Assembly: GCF_051014445.1 (NCBI RefSeq)
Contig: NC_135134.1
Location: 4,307,672 to 4,371,671, forward strand
Length of the DNA: 64,000 bases
From: Colletes latitarsis
Taxonomy: Eukaryota; Arthropoda; Insecta; Hymenoptera; Colletidae
Reading direction: 5' to 3'
Shown here: piece after piece, positions 9,701 to 23,253 of the stretch
How the letters are laid out: every line of letters starts with the position of its first letter
How positions within the stretch are numbered: the first letter of the stretch is position 1
Translations under genes and position numbers: made by a program
Notes under the pieces: generated by a model
Seen by the model: the letters and a program-made list of their open reading frames with translations, nothing else
What the model was told of the DNA's origin: nothing
The model's database searches: none

Positions 9701-12700
9701 GAGGGTGGTACCGCATTACTACGTGATACAGACCAGAAAAGGCCAGGATCTGGCCAACAAGTATGCGAAAAATGCGACAGTACGAGCCAGATAAGGGCAA
9801 ATCCCAGACCTAACCGAGACGTAACCGGCGTTATCCTGTAATATATTAATCGCAACCAGGTTTAATTGACTGTTTGAGTGTGGCCCCACATTACTACTTG
9901 GACCAAGCCAGAAAAAGGCCAGGATCTGGCCAACGAGTATGCGAAAAATGCGAAAGTACGAGCCAGATGAGGGCAAATCCCAGACCTAACCCAGACATAA
10001 CCGGCGTTATCCGCTAAAATATTAATCGCAACTAGGTTTAATTAATAGTTTCGGTGTGGAACCACATTACGACGGGATACAAACCAGAACAAGCCCTGGA
10101 TCTGGCCAACAAGTATGCGAAAATTACGAAAGCACGAGACAGATGAGGCCAAATCCCAGACCCAACCGAGACATAACCGGCGTTATCCTCTAAAATATTA
10201 ATCGGAACCAGGTTTAGTTGAATGTTTCAGTGTGGTACCAAATTACTACGTGGTCCAAGCCAGAAAGAGGCCAGGATCTGGCAAGAAGTGTGCGAGAAAT
10301 GCGAAAGCACGAGACAGATGAGGGCAAATCCCAGACCCAACAGAGACATAACCGGCGTTATCCTCTAAAATATTAATCACACTCAGGTTTAATTGACTGT
10401 TTCGGTGTGGTACCGCATTACCACGTGATACAGACCAGAAAAAGGCCTGGATCTGGCCAACAAGTATGCGAAAAATGCGAAGGTACGAGCCAGATGAGGG
10501 CAAATCCCAGACCTAACCGAGACATAACCGGCGTTATCCTCTATAATATTAATCGCAACCAGGTTTAATTGACTGTTTCGGTGTGGTACCGCAATACTAC
10601 GTGATACAGACTAGAAAAACGCCAGGGTCTGGCCAACAAGTATGCGGAAAATGCGAAAGTACGTGCCAGATGAGGGCAAATCCCAGACCTAACCCAGACA
10701 TAACCGGCGTTATCCTCTAAAATATTAATCGCAACCAGGTTTAAATGACTGTTTCGGTGTGGTACCGTATTACCACGTGATACAGACCAGAAAAAGGCCA
10801 GGATCTGGCCAACAAGAATGCGAGAAATGCGAAGGTACGAGACAGATGAGGGCAAATCGCAGACCTAACCGAGAAATAACCGGCGTTATCCTCTAAAATA
10901 TTAATCGCAACCAGGTGTAATTGACTGTTTGAGGGTGGTACCGCATTACTACGTGATACAGACCAGAAAAGGCCAGGATTTGGCCAACAAGTATGCGAAA
11001 AATGCGACAGTACGAGCCAGATAAGGGCAAATCCCAGACCTAACCGAGACGTAACCGGCGTTACCCTTTAAAATATTAATCGCAACCAGGTTTAATTGGC
11101 TGTTTCGGTGTGGTACCGCATTACTACGTGATACAGACCAGAAAAACGTCAGGATCTGGCCAACGAGTATGCGAAAAATGCGAAAGTACGAGCCAGATGA
11201 GGGCAAATCCCAGACCTAACCCAGACATAACCGGCGTTATCCTCTAAAATATTAATCGCAACCAGGTTTAATTGACTGTTCGAGTGTGGTCCCATATTAC
11301 TACTTGGACCAAGCCAGAAAAAGGCCAGGATCTGGCCAACGAGTATGCGAAAAATGCGAAAGTACGAGCCAGATCAGGGCAAATCCCAGACCTAACCGAG
11401 ACATAACCGGTGTTATCCTCTAAAATATTAATCGCAACCAGGTTTAATTGACTGTTTCGGTGTGGTACCGCATTACTACGTGATACAGACCAGAAAAAGG
11501 CCAGGATCTGGACAACAAGTATGCGAGAAATGCGAAGGTACGAGACAGATGAGGGCAAATACCAGACCTATCCCAGACATAACCGGCGTTATCCCATAAA
11601 ATATTAATCGCAACCAGGTTTAGTTGACTGTTTCGGTGTGGAACCAGATTACTGCGTGATCCAAACCAGAAAAAGCCCAGGATCTGGCCAAAAAGTATGC
11701 GAAAAATGCGAAAGTATGAGCCAGATGGTTGCAAATACCGATAGTAACCCATACATAACCAGCGTTATCCTCCAAAACATTAATAGCAACCTGGTTTCAT
11801 TGACTGCTTCGGTGTGGAACAACATTACGACGGGATCCAACCCACAAAAAACCCAAAATCTGGCCAACAAGTATGCGAAAATTACGAAAGCACGAGACAG
11901 ATGAGGCCAAATCCCAGACCCAACCGAGACATAACCGGCGTTATCCTCTAAAATATTAATCGGAACCAGGTTTAGTTGAATGTTTCAGTGTGGTACCAAA
12001 TTACTACGTGGTCCAAGCCAGAAAAAGGCCAGGATCTGGCAACAAGTGTGCGAGAAATGCGAAAGCACGAGACAGATGAGGGCAAATCCCAGACCCAACC
12101 GAGACATAACCGGCGTTATCCTCTAAAATATTAATCGCAACCAGGTTTAATTGACTGTTTCGGTGTGGTACCGCATTACCACGTGATACAGACCAGAAAA
12201 AGCCCTGGATCTGGCCAACAAGTATGCGAAAATTACGAAAGCACGAGACAGATGAGGCCAAATCCCAGACCCAACCGAGACATAACCGGCGTTATCCTCT
12301 AAAATATTAATCGCAACCAGGTTTAATTGACTGTTTCGGTGTGGTACCGCATTACCACGTGATACAGACTAGAAAAAGGCCTGGATCTGGCCAACAAGTA
12401 TGCGAAAAATGCGAAGGCACGAGCCAGATGAGGGCAAATCCCAGACCTAACCGAGACATAACCGGCGTTATCCTCTATAATATTAATCGCAACCAGGTTT
12501 AATTGACTGTTTCGGTGTGGTACCGCATTACTACGTGATACAGACTGGAAAAACGCCAGGATCTGGCCAACAAGTATGCGAAAAATGCGAAAGTACGTGC
12601 CAGATGAGGGCAAATCCCAGACCCAACCCAGACATAACCGGCGTTATCCTCTAAAATATTAATCGCAACCAGGTTTAATTGACTGTTTCGGTGTGGAACC

Positions 12701-14818
12701 ACATTACTACGTGATCCAAACCAGAAAAAGCCCTGGATCTGGCCAACAAGTATGCGAGGAATGCGAAAGTACGAGCCAGATGAGGACAAATCCCAGACCT
12801 AACCGAGGCATAACCGGCGTTATCCTCTAAAATATTAATCGCAACCAGGTTCAATTAACTGTTTCGGTGTGGAACCACATTACGACGGGATACAAACCAG
12901 AAAAAGCCCTGGATCTGGCCAACAAGTATGCGAAAAATGCGAAAGTACGAGCCAGATCAGGGCAAATCCCAGACCTAACCGAGACATAACCGGCGTTATC
13001 CTCTAAAATATTAATCGCAACCAGGTTCAATTAACTGTTTCGGTGTGGAACCACATTACGACGGGATACAAACCAGAAAAAGCCCTGGATCTGGCCAACA
13101 AGAATGCGAGAAATGCGAAGGTACGAGACAGATGAGGGCAAATCGCAGACCTAACCGAGAAATAACCGGCGTTATCCTCTAAAATATTAATCGCAACCAG
13201 GTTCAATTGACTGTTTGAGGGTGGTACCGCATTACTACGTGATACAGACCAGAAAAGGCCAGGATCTGGCCTACAAGTATGCGAAAAATGCGACAGTACG
13301 AGCCAGATAAGGGCAAATCCCAGACCTAACCGAGACGTAACCGGCGTTACCCTTTAAAATATTAATCACAACCAGTTTTAATTGATTGTTTCGGTGTGGT
13401 ACCGCATTACTACGTGATACAGACCAGAAAAAGGCCGGATCTGGCCAACAAGTATGCGAAAAATGCGAAAGTACGAGCCAGATGAGGGCAAATCCCAGAC
13501 CTAACCAAGACATAACCGGCGTTATCCTCTAAAATATTAATCGCAACCAGGTTTAATTGACTGTTTCGGTGTGGTACCGCATTACTACGTGATCCAAACC
13601 AGAAAAAGCCCAGGATCTGACCAACAAGTATGCGAAAAATGCGAAAGTACGAGCCAGATGAGGGCAAGTCCCAGGCCTAACCGAGACATAACCGGCGTTA
13701 TCCTCTAAAATATTAATCGCAACCAGGTTTAATCGACTGTTTCGGTGTGGTACCGCATTACTACGTGATCCGAACCAGAAAAAGCCCACGATCTGGCCAT
13801 CAAGTATGCGAAAAACGCGAAAGTAGGAGCCAGATGATTGCAAATACCAGACCTAACCCAAACATAACCAGCGTTATCCTCCAAAATATTCATCGCAACC
13901 AGGTTTCATTGACTGCTTCGGTGCGGAACCACATTGCGACGGGATAGAAACCCGAAAAAGCCCTGGATCTGGCCAATAAGTATGCGAGAAATGCGAATGT
14001 ACGAGACAGATGAGGGCAAATCGCAGACCTAACCGAGAAATAACCGGCGGTGTCCTCTAAAATGTTAATCGCAACCTGGTTTAATTGACTGTTTGAGTGT
14101 GGTACCGCATTACTACGTGATACAGACCAGATAAACGCCAGGATCTGGCCAACAAGTATGCGAAAAATGCGAAAGTACCAGCCAGATGAGGGCAAATCCC
14201 AGACCTAACCGAGACATAACCGGCGTTATCCTTTAAAATATTAATCGCAACCAGGTTTAATTGACTGTTTCGGTGTGGTACCGCATTACTACGTGATACA
14301 GACCAGAAAAAGGCCAGGATCTGGCCAACAAGTATGCGAAAAATGCGAAAGTACGAGCCAGATGAGGGCAAGTCCCAGGCCTAACCGAGATATAACCGGC
14401 GTTATCCTCTAGAATATTAATCGCAACCAGGTTTAATTGACTGCTTCGGTGTGGTACCGCATTTCTACGTGATACAGACCAGAAAAACGCCAGGATCTGG
14501 CCAACAAGTATGCGAAAAATGCGAAAGTACGAGCCAGATGAGGGCAAATACCAGACCTAACCGAGACGTAACCGGCTTTATCCTTTAAAATATTAATCGC
14601 AACCAGGTTTAATTGACTGTTTCGGTGTGGTACCGCATTACTACGTGATACAGACCAGAAAAAGGCCAGGATCTGGCCAACAAGTATGCGAAAAATGCGA
14701 AAGTACGAGCCAGATGGGGGAAATACCAGACCTATCCCAGACATAACCGGCGTCATCCTCTAAAATATTAATCGCAACCAGGTTTAATTGACTGTTTCAG
14801 TGTGGTACCGCATTAGTG
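6727..14818. repeat. 176-bp satellite array, block 2 (~46 monomers)
   Basis: Satellite resumes exactly in phase at AGTGCGTGATCC and runs without a gene to the next AGTG. The first part (about 6740-7230) is repeated at 7444-7934, a four-monomer (704-bp) tandem unit. Between them, 7222-7448 is a patch nearly identical to 21115-21341. From about 8100 onward the monomers resemble block 1, with ACGTGATACAG and GACGGGATAC classes, and 9154-9823 matches 541-1210. A more divergent pair near 11640-11870, with CATACATAACCAGCG and AATAGCAACCTGG, also occurs near 3030-3260. The final two monomers before copy B closely match those before copy A. Confidence 0.97.
14815..14818. other. Target-site duplication, left of copy B (AGTG)
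   Basis: gcattAGTG precedes TGTTACG, and the matching AGTG follows the element at 16041-16044. The junction is identical to that of copy A, which points to a shared insertion event. Confidence 0.85.
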
Positions 14819-14906
14819 TGTTACGAGCCAGGGCCGTGCAGCGCGCGTGGCCTGCGAGTGCGAGAGAGAGTATGGAATATGGTATCAATTTGTTAGTTTG
14901 GTACAC

Positions 14907-15296
14907 GGACGAACCCGATGCGAAATCGGGTTGCCGCTAGGATAGTTGATAACGAGGACGAACCTGATGCGAAATCAGGGAGCCTCTGGGATGGAGTCAC
15001 GTACGGACGAACCTGGTGCGAAACCAGGGAGGCGTAGGAGGGTGAAACGTCGTGAACGGGTACCCGATGCGAAATCGGGGAGTCACTAGGATTGTTGATA
15101 ACGACGCAGACGAACCCAATTCGAAATCTGGGAGCTGCTAGGAGGTTGGAAGAAACGCAGACGAACTCAATGCGAAATCGACGAGCTGCTGGGAGGTTGG
15201 ATAAATCACAGACGAACCTGATGCGAAATCAGGGAGCCGCTAGGATGGTAATAGATTGCGTGGACGAACTCGATGCGTAATCGAGGAGCCACTAGG
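14907..15296 (+). repeat. Hairpin minisatellite in copy B, eight units
   Basis: Same eight ~51-bp hairpin units as copy A, with the first arm at 14914 and the last at 15269. Unit 5 reads CCCAAT with ATCTGGG and its stem is further weakened. Unit 6 is followed by ACGAGC rather than AGGAGC. The other stems pair fully. Confidence 0.93.
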
Positions 15297-15361
15297 TTGT
15301 AAGAGGTTGTATTTGGATTTGGGGATGTGTTAATTGAACTCGTAACTGTGAATTATTAAAT

Positions 15362-15393
15362 ATAATATAACCCGAGCGGTAAGGTTATATTAT
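15362..15393. repeat. 11-bp inverted repeat in copy B
   Basis: ATAATATAACC (15362-15372) and GGTTATATTAT (15383-15393) flank the loop CGAGCGGTAA. Identical to copy A. Confidence 0.85.
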
Positions 15394-15424
15394 TATGGGA
15401 ACGTTTAACTAATAATGATCGCTT

Positions 15425-15503
15425 TATATAATTGTGGGTTAAAGAAGTTGGGTAACTCTGATTTGATAATAAAAGTAGATATATTCTTAAATCAACAAAT
15501 AAA
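15425..15503 (+). promoter_or_regulatory. TATA-like box and AATAAA signal, copy B
   Basis: TATATAA at 15425-15431 and AATAAA at 15498-15503, with the same spacing as in copy A. Motif evidence only. Confidence 0.4.
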
Positions 15504-15857
15504 ATACAATTGTTTCGTGTATCTTATGTCGCGATCAAAGAATGATTATATTTACCTAAAATGACCTTGCTCGGTGTTGACGCACTGGCGATGCGAGGGT
15601 ATGTCAGTTGGAAATAAAGGCCGCAATAGAATTTATGCCGGTTCACGGATTCTATATGGTTTGATACTAAAGGGTACGGTAGCCCGATCTCGCAAGATAC
15701 AACTGACTATCAAATCGTATACGCGTGACAAGAGATGTGACGTTGACTCTAACGTGACGGTACGATTATGATCCCCGAGTAATGAAATCACGGGGTTTAT
15801 ATACCAAAAAATATGTGTGGGGCGGATTCAAAAGTACGTTAGAAATCACCGTGTGCA

Positions 15858-15925
15858 CTATTCTCCGAATTGTATTAATTAACGGGCTGCTCTATTCTCC
15901 GAATTGTATTAATTAACGGGCTGCT
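15858..15925. repeat. Tandem 34-bp repeat, two units, copy B
   Basis: Two direct 34-bp units, each running from CTATTCTCCG to GGGCTGCT. Confidence 0.95.
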
Positions 15926-18504
15926 GCATCGCGACGGAAGTGACCCCCATTTCAAAGGTTAGATAAGTAGCAGGGCGATTTCATAATGCACGCAAGTGGC
16001 AAGAAAAATTTGAGGAACGAAACGTTCGACATACGTAACAAGTGCGTGATCCATACCAGGAAAACGCCAGGATCTGGCCAACAAGTATGCGAAAAATGCG
16101 AAAGTACGAGCCAGATGAGGGCAAATCCCAGACCTAACCGAGATATAACCGGCGTTATCCTCTAAAATATTAATCGCAACCAGGTTTAATTGACTGTTTT
16201 GGTGTGGAACCACATTACTACGTGATCCAAACCAGAAAAATCCCTGTATCTGGCCAAGAAATATGCGAGAAACGCGAAAGTATGAGCCAGATGATTGCAA
16301 ACACCAGAACTAACGCACATAACCAGCGTTATCCTCTAAAATACTAATCCGAACCAGATTTTATTGACTGTTTCAGTGTGGTACCACATTACTACGTGAT
16401 CCAAACCAAAAAAAGCCAAGGATCTGGCCAAGAAGTATGCGAAAAATACGAAAGCACGAGCAAGATAAGGGCAAATCCCAGACCTAACCGAGACAAAGCC
16501 GGCGTTATCCTCTAAAATATTATTCGCAACCACGTTTAATTGACTGTTTCGGTGTGGTACTGCATTACTACGTGATCCAAACCAGAAAAAGCCCAGGATC
16601 TGGCCAACAAGTATGCGAAAAATGCGAAAGTACGAGCCAGATGAGGGCAAATACCAGACCTAACCGAGACATAACCGGCGTTATCCTCTAAAATATTAAT
16701 CGCGACCATGTTTCATTGACTGTTTCGCTGTGGTACCGCATTACTACGTGATCCAAGCCAGAAGAACGCCAGGATCTGGCCAACAAGTATGCGAAAAATG
16801 CGAAAGTACGAGCCAGATGAGGGCAAGTCCCAGGCCTAACCGAGATATAACCGGCGTTATCCTCTACAATATTAATCGCAACCAGGTTTAATTGATTGTT
16901 TTGGTGTGGAACCACATTACTACGTGATCCCAACCAGAAAAAACCCTGTATCTGGCCAAGAAGTATGCGAGAAACGCGAAAGTATGAGCCAGATGATTGC
17001 AAAAACCAGACCTAACACAGGCATGACCGGCGTTATCCTCTAAAATATTAATCGCAACCAGGTTTAATTGACTGTTTCGGTGTGGTACCGCATTACTACG
17101 TGATACAGACCAGAAAAAGGCCAGGATCTGGCCAACAAGTATGCGAAAAATGCGAAAGTACGAGCCAGATGAGGGCAAATCCCAGACCTAACCCAGACAT
17201 AACCGGCGTTATCCTCCAAACTATTAATAGCAACCAGGTTTAATTGACTGCTTCGGTGTAATGTCGCCTTACTACGTGAAACAAACCAGAAAAAGCCCAG
17301 GATCTGGCCGAGAAGTATGCGAGAAATGCGAAAGTACGAGCCAGATGAGGGCAAATACCAGACCTAAACCAGACATAGCAGACGTTATCCTCTAAAATAT
17401 TAATCGGATCCAGGTTTATTTGACTGTTTCAGTGTGGTACCACATTACTACGTGGTCCAAGCATGAAAAAGGCCAGGATCTGACCAACAAGTATGCGAAA
17501 AATGCGAAATTACGAGCCAGATGAGGGAAAATGCCAGACCTAACCGAGACATAACCGGCGTTATCCTCTAAAATACTAATCGCAACCAGCTTTTATTGAC
17601 CGTTTCAGTGTAGTACCACATTACTGCGTGATCCAAACCAGAAAAAGTCCAGGATCTGGCCAACAAGAATGCGAAAAATGCGATAGCACGAGCAAGGATG
17701 AAGGCAAATCCCAGAACTAACCGAGACATAACCGGCGTTATCCTCTAAGATATTAGTCGCAACCAGGGGACAGCATAATTGACTGTTTCCTTGTGGTACC
17801 GCATTAGTGCGTGAACCAAACCAGGAAAAGGCCAGGATCTGACCATCAAGTATGCGAGAAATGCGAAAGTACGAGCCAGATGAGGGCAAATACCAGACCT
17901 AACCCAGCCATAGCCGGCGTTATCCTCTAAAATATTAACCGAAACCGGGTTTAATTGACTGTTTCTGTGTGGAACCTTATTACTACGGGATCCAAACTAG
18001 AAAAAGCCCAGGATCTGGCCAACAAGTATGCGAAAAATGCGAAAGTACGAGCCAGATGAGGGCAAATACCAGAACTAACCCAGACATAACCGGCGTCATC
18101 CTCTTAAATATTACTCGCAAACAGGTTTCATTGACTGTTTCGGTGTGGTACCGTATTACTACGTGATACAGACCAGCAAAAGGCCAGGATCTGGGCAACA
18201 AGTATGCGAAAAATGCGAAAGTACGAGCCAGATGAGGGCAAGTCCCAGGCCTAACCGAGATATAACCGGCGTTATTCTCTAGAATATTAATCGCAACCAG
18301 GTTTAATTGACTGCTTCGGTGTGATATCGCATTACTACGTGAAACAAACCAGAATAGCGCAGGATCTGGCCAACAAGTATGCGCAAAATGCGAAAGTACG
18401 AGCCAGATGAGGGCAAATTCCAGACCTAACCGAGACATAACCGGCGCTATCCTCTAAAATATTAATCGCAACCAGGTTTCATTGACTGTTTCAGTGTGGT
18501 ACCG

Positions 18505-18520
18505 CATTAGTGCGTGATCC
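18505..18520. other. Uninterrupted (empty) insertion site in a satellite monomer
   Basis: The monomer reads cattAGTGcgtgatcc without the element, preceded by the same GTTTCAGTGTGGTACCG as the left flank of every copy. Similar uninterrupted sites have AGTG at 19037, 19213, 34636, 35699, 39212 and 40626. They show the pre-insertion state and support a 4-bp duplication. Confidence 0.85.
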
Positions 18521-21500
18521 AAACTAGAAAAAGCCCAGGATCTGGCCAACAAGTATGCGAAAAATGCGAAAGTACGAGCCAGATGAGGGCAAGTCCCAGG
18601 CCAAACCGATATATAACCGGCGTTATCCTCTTGAATATTAATCGCAACCAGGTTTAATTGACTGCTTCGGTGTGATATCGCATTACTACGTGAAACAAAC
18701 CAGAAAAAGCGCAGGATCTGGCCAACAAGTATGCGCAAAATGCGAAAGTACGAGCCAGAAGAGGGCAAAGTCCAGGCCTAACCGAGATATAACCGGCGTT
18801 ATCCTCTAGAATATTAATCGCAACCAGGTTTAATTGTCTGCTTCGGTGTGATATCGCATTACTACGTGAAACAAACCAGAAAAAGCGCAGGATATGGCCA
18901 ACAAGTATGCGCAAAATGCGAAAGTACGAGCCAGATGAGGGCAAATTCCAGACCTAACCGAGACATAACCGGCGTTATCCTCTAAAATATTAATCGCAAC
19001 CAGGTTTCATTGACTGTTTCAGTGTGGTACCGCATTAGTGCGTGATACAGACCAGCAAAAGGCCAGGATCTGGCCAACAAGTATGCGCAAAATGCGAAAG
19101 TACGAGCCAGATGAGGGCAAATTCCAGACCTAACCGAGACATAACCGGCGTTATCCTCTAAAATATTAATCGCAACCAGGTTTCATTGACTGTTTCAGTG
19201 TGGTACCGCATTAGTGCGTGATCCAAACCAGGAAAAGCCCAGGTTCTGACCAACAAGTATGCGCAAAATGCGAAAGTACGAGCCAGATGAGGGCAAATTC
19301 CAGACCTAACCGAGACATAACCGGCGTTATCCTCTAAAATATTAATCGCAACCAGGTTTATTTGACTGTTTCAGTGTGGTACCACATTACTACGTGGTCC
19401 AAGCATGAAAAAGGCCAGGATCTGTCCAACAAGTATGCGAAAAATGCGAAATTACGATCCAGATGAGGGAAAATCCCAGACCTAACAGAGTCAGAACCGG
19501 CGTTATCCTCTAAAATATTAATCGCAACCAGGTTTAATTGACTGTTTCGGTGTGGCACCGCATTACTACGTGAACCAAGCCAGAAAAAGCCCTGCATCTG
19601 GCCAACAAGTATGCGAAAAATGCGAAAGTACGAGCCAGATTGGGGCAAATCCCAGACCTAACCGAGATATAACCGGCGTGTTCCTCTAAAATATTAATCG
19701 CAACCAGGTTTAATTGACTGTTTTGGTGAGGAACCACATTATTACGTGATACAGACCAGCAAAAGGCCAGGATCTGGCCAACAAGTATGCGAAAAATGCG
19801 AATGTACGAGACAGATGAGGGCAAATCGCAGACCTAACCGAGAAATAACCGGCGTCGACCTCTAAAATATTAATCGCATCCAGGTTTAATTAACTGTTTC
19901 GGTGCGGAACCTCATTTCTACGGGATCCAAACCAGAATAATCCGAGGATCTGGCCAACAAGTATGCGAAAAATGCGAAAGTACGAGCCAGATGAGGGCAT
20001 ATACCAGACCTAACCCAAACATAACCGGCGTTATCCTCTAAAATATTAATCGAAACCAGGTTTAATTGACTGTTTCGGTGTGGTACCGCATTACTACGTA
20101 ATCCAAACCAGAAGAAGGCCAGGATCTGGCCAACAAGTATGCGAAAAACGCGAAAATACGATCCAGATGACGGCAAATCCCAGACCTAACCGTGACATAA
20201 CCGGCGTTATCCACTAAAATATTAATCGCAACCAGGTTTAATTGACTGCTTCGGTGTGGTACCGCATTACTACGTGATCCAAACCAGTGAAAGCCCAGGA
20301 TCTTGCCAACAAGTAGGCGAAAAATGCAAAGGTACGAGCCAGATGAGGGCAAATCCCAGACCTAACGGTGACGTAACCGGCGTTATCCTCTAAAATATTA
20401 ATCGCAACCACGTTTAATTGACTGTTTCGGTGTGGAATTTCGTTACTTCGGGATCCAAACCACAAAAAACGCAAGATCTGGCAAACAAGTACGCCAAAAT
20501 TGCGAAAGTATGACCCAGATGTTTCCAAATACCAGAACTAACCCAGACATAACCAGCGTTATCTTCTAAAATACTATTCGGTACCAGCTTCTATTGACTG
20601 TTTCAGTGTGGTACCATATTACTACGTGGTCCAAGCCAGGGAAAGGCCAGGATCTGGCCAACAAGTATGCGAAAGCTGCGAAAGTACGAGCCAGATGAGG
20701 GGAAATACCAGATCTAACCCAGACATAACCAGCGTTATCCTCTAAAATACTAATCGGGACCAGCTTTTATTGACTGTTTCAGTGTGATACCACAATACTA
20801 CGTGGTCCAAGCCAGAGAAAGGCCAGGATCTGGCCAAGAAGTATGCGAAATCGCGAATGTATGAGCCAGATGGTTGCAAATACCAGAACTAACCCTGACA
20901 TAACCAGCGTTATCCTCTAAAATACTATTCGGTACCAGCTTCTATTGACTGTTTCAGTGTGGTACCATTTTACTACGTGGTCCAAGCCAGAGAAAGGCCG
21001 GGATCTGGCCAACAAGTATGCGAAAAATGCGAAAATACGATCCAGATGACGGCAAATCCCAGACCCAACCGTGACATAACCGGCGTTATCCACTAAAATA
21101 TTAATCGCAACCAGGTGTAATTGACTGCTTCGGTGTGGTACCGCATTACTACGTGATCCAAACCAGAGAGAGCCCAGGATCTTGCCATCAAGTAAGCGAA
21201 GAATGCGAAAGTACGAGACAGATGAGGGCAAATACCAGTCCTAACCTAGACATAACCAGCGTTATCCTCTTAAATACTAATCGCAACCAGGTTTATTTGA
21301 ATGTTTCGCTGTAGAACCACATTACACCGAGAAACAAACCAGAAAAAGCCCAGGATCTGGCCAACAAGTATGCGAAAAATGCGAAAGTACGAGCTGGATG
21401 AGGGCAAATACCAGACCTAACCCAGCCATAACCAGCGTTATCCTCTAAAATATTAATCGGAACCAGGTTTAATTGACTGTTTCAGTGTGGTACCTCATTA

Positions 21501-21755
21501 CTACGTGGTCCAAGCCAGACTAAGGCCAGGATCTGGCCAACAAGTATGTGAAAAATGAGAAAGTACGAGCCAGATGAGGGCAAGTACCAGACCTAACCCA
21601 GACATAACCAGCGTTATCCTCTAAAATATTAATCGCAACCAGGTTTAATTGACTGTTTCGTTGTGGAACGTCATTATTACGGGATCCAAACCAGAAAAAA
21701 CCCCGAATCTGGCCAAGAAGTATGCGTAAAATGCGAAAGTGCGAGCCAGATGAGG

Positions 21756-23253
21756 GCAAATACCAGACCTAACCGATACATAACCAGCATTATCCTCTAA
21801 AATATTAAACGCAACCAGGTTTAATTGACTGTTTCGGTGTGGAGTCTCATTACTACGGGCCTCCAAAGCAGAAAAAACCCAGGATCTGGCCAACAAGTAT
21901 GCGAAATCGCGGAAGTATGAGCCAGATGGTTGCAAATACCAGAACTAACCCAGACATAACCAGCGTTATCCTCTAAAATACTACTCGGAACCAGCTTCTA
22001 TTGACTGTGTCGGTGTGGTACCATACTGCTACGTGATCCAAACCAGAAAAAGCCCAGTATCTGGCCAACAAGTATGCGAAAAATACGAAAGTACGAGCCA
22101 GATGAGGGCAAATACCCGACCAAACCCGGACATAACCAGCGTTATCCTCTAAGATACTAATTGGGACCAGCTTTTATTGACTGTTTCAGTGTGGTACCAC
22201 ATTACTACGTGATCCAAACCAGAAAAACCCCAGGATCTGACCAACAAGTATGCGAAAAATGTGAAAGTACGAGCCAGATGATTGCAAATACCAGAACTAA
22301 CCCAAACATAACCAGCGTTATCCTCCAAAATATTAATCGGAACCAGGTTTAATTGACTGTTTCAGTGTGGTACCTCATTACTACGTGGTCCGAGCCAGCA
22401 ACAGGCCAGGTTCTGGCCAAGAAGTATGCGAAATCGCGAAAGCATGGGCCAGATGGTTGCAAATACCAGAACTAACCCAGACATAACCAGCGTTATCCTC
22501 TAAAATACTATTCGGAACCAGCTTCTATTGACTGTTTCAGTGAGGTGAAATATTACTACGTGATCCAAACTAGAAAAAGCCCAGGATCTGGTCAACAAGT
22601 ATGCGAAAAATGCGAAAGTATGAGCCAGATGATAACAAATACCAGAACTAACCCAGCCATAACCAGCGTTATCCTCTAAAATATTAATCGGAACCAGGTT
22701 TAATTGACTGTTTCAGTGTGGTACCTCATTACTACGTGGTCCAAGCCAGAAAAAGGCCAGGATCTGGCCAACAAGTATGTGAAAAATGAGAAAGTACGAG
22801 CCAGATGAGGGCAAGTACCAGACCTAACACAGACATAACCAGCGTTATCCTCTAAAATATTAATCGCAACCAGGTTTAATTGTCTGTTTCGTTGTGGAAC
22901 GTCATTATTACGGGATCCAAACCAGAAAAAACCCCGAATCTGGCCAAGAAGTATGCGTAAAATGCGAAAGTGCGAGCCAGATGAGGGCAAATCCCAGACC
23001 TAACCGTGACATAACCGGCGTTATCCTCTAAAATATTAATCGCAACCACGTTTAATTGACTGTTTCGGTGTGGAATTTCATTACTTCGGGATCCAAACTA
23101 GAAAAAACCCAGGATCTGGCCAACAAGTATGCGAAATCGCGAAAGTATGAGCCAGATGGTTGCAAATACCAGAACTAACCCAGACATAACCAGCGTTATC
23201 TTCTAAAATACTATTCGGAACCAGCTTCTATTGACTGTTTCAGTGTGGTACCA
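21756..23253. repeat. Higher-order repeat unit Y, first copy
   Basis: About 1,498 bp matching 24569-26066 at a constant offset of 2,813 bp (16 monomers less 3 bp). I noticed only a few differences, including AAACGCAACC/AATCGCAACC near 21807, CCAGCGTT/CCACCGTT near 22667 and AACTAG/AACCAG near 23099. It contains the distinctive monomers GGAGTCTCATTACTACGGGCC and GTGAGGTGAAATATTAC. Confidence 0.9.

Larger units (their letters stand above)
14819..16040 (+). mobile_element. Inserted element, copy B (candidate solo LTR)
   Basis: A 1,222-bp copy with the same ends (TGTTACG...CGTAACA), orientation and internal order as copy A. It shares satellite flanks most closely with copy A (right side GGAAAACGCC), but shares two internal variants with copy C: ATCTGGG in hairpin unit 5 and ATCGACGAG in unit 6. 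It has no coding capacity that I recognise. Confidence 0.72.

Noticed and set aside
21646..21675. CENP-B box-like sequence TTTCGTTGTGGAACG in some monomers (also near 22888, 25700, 54855 and 55915)
   Set aside because: It resembles the first part of the mammalian box, but the CGGG part is not at the required spacing, and it is a minor variant of the ordinary TTTCGGTGTGGAACC.
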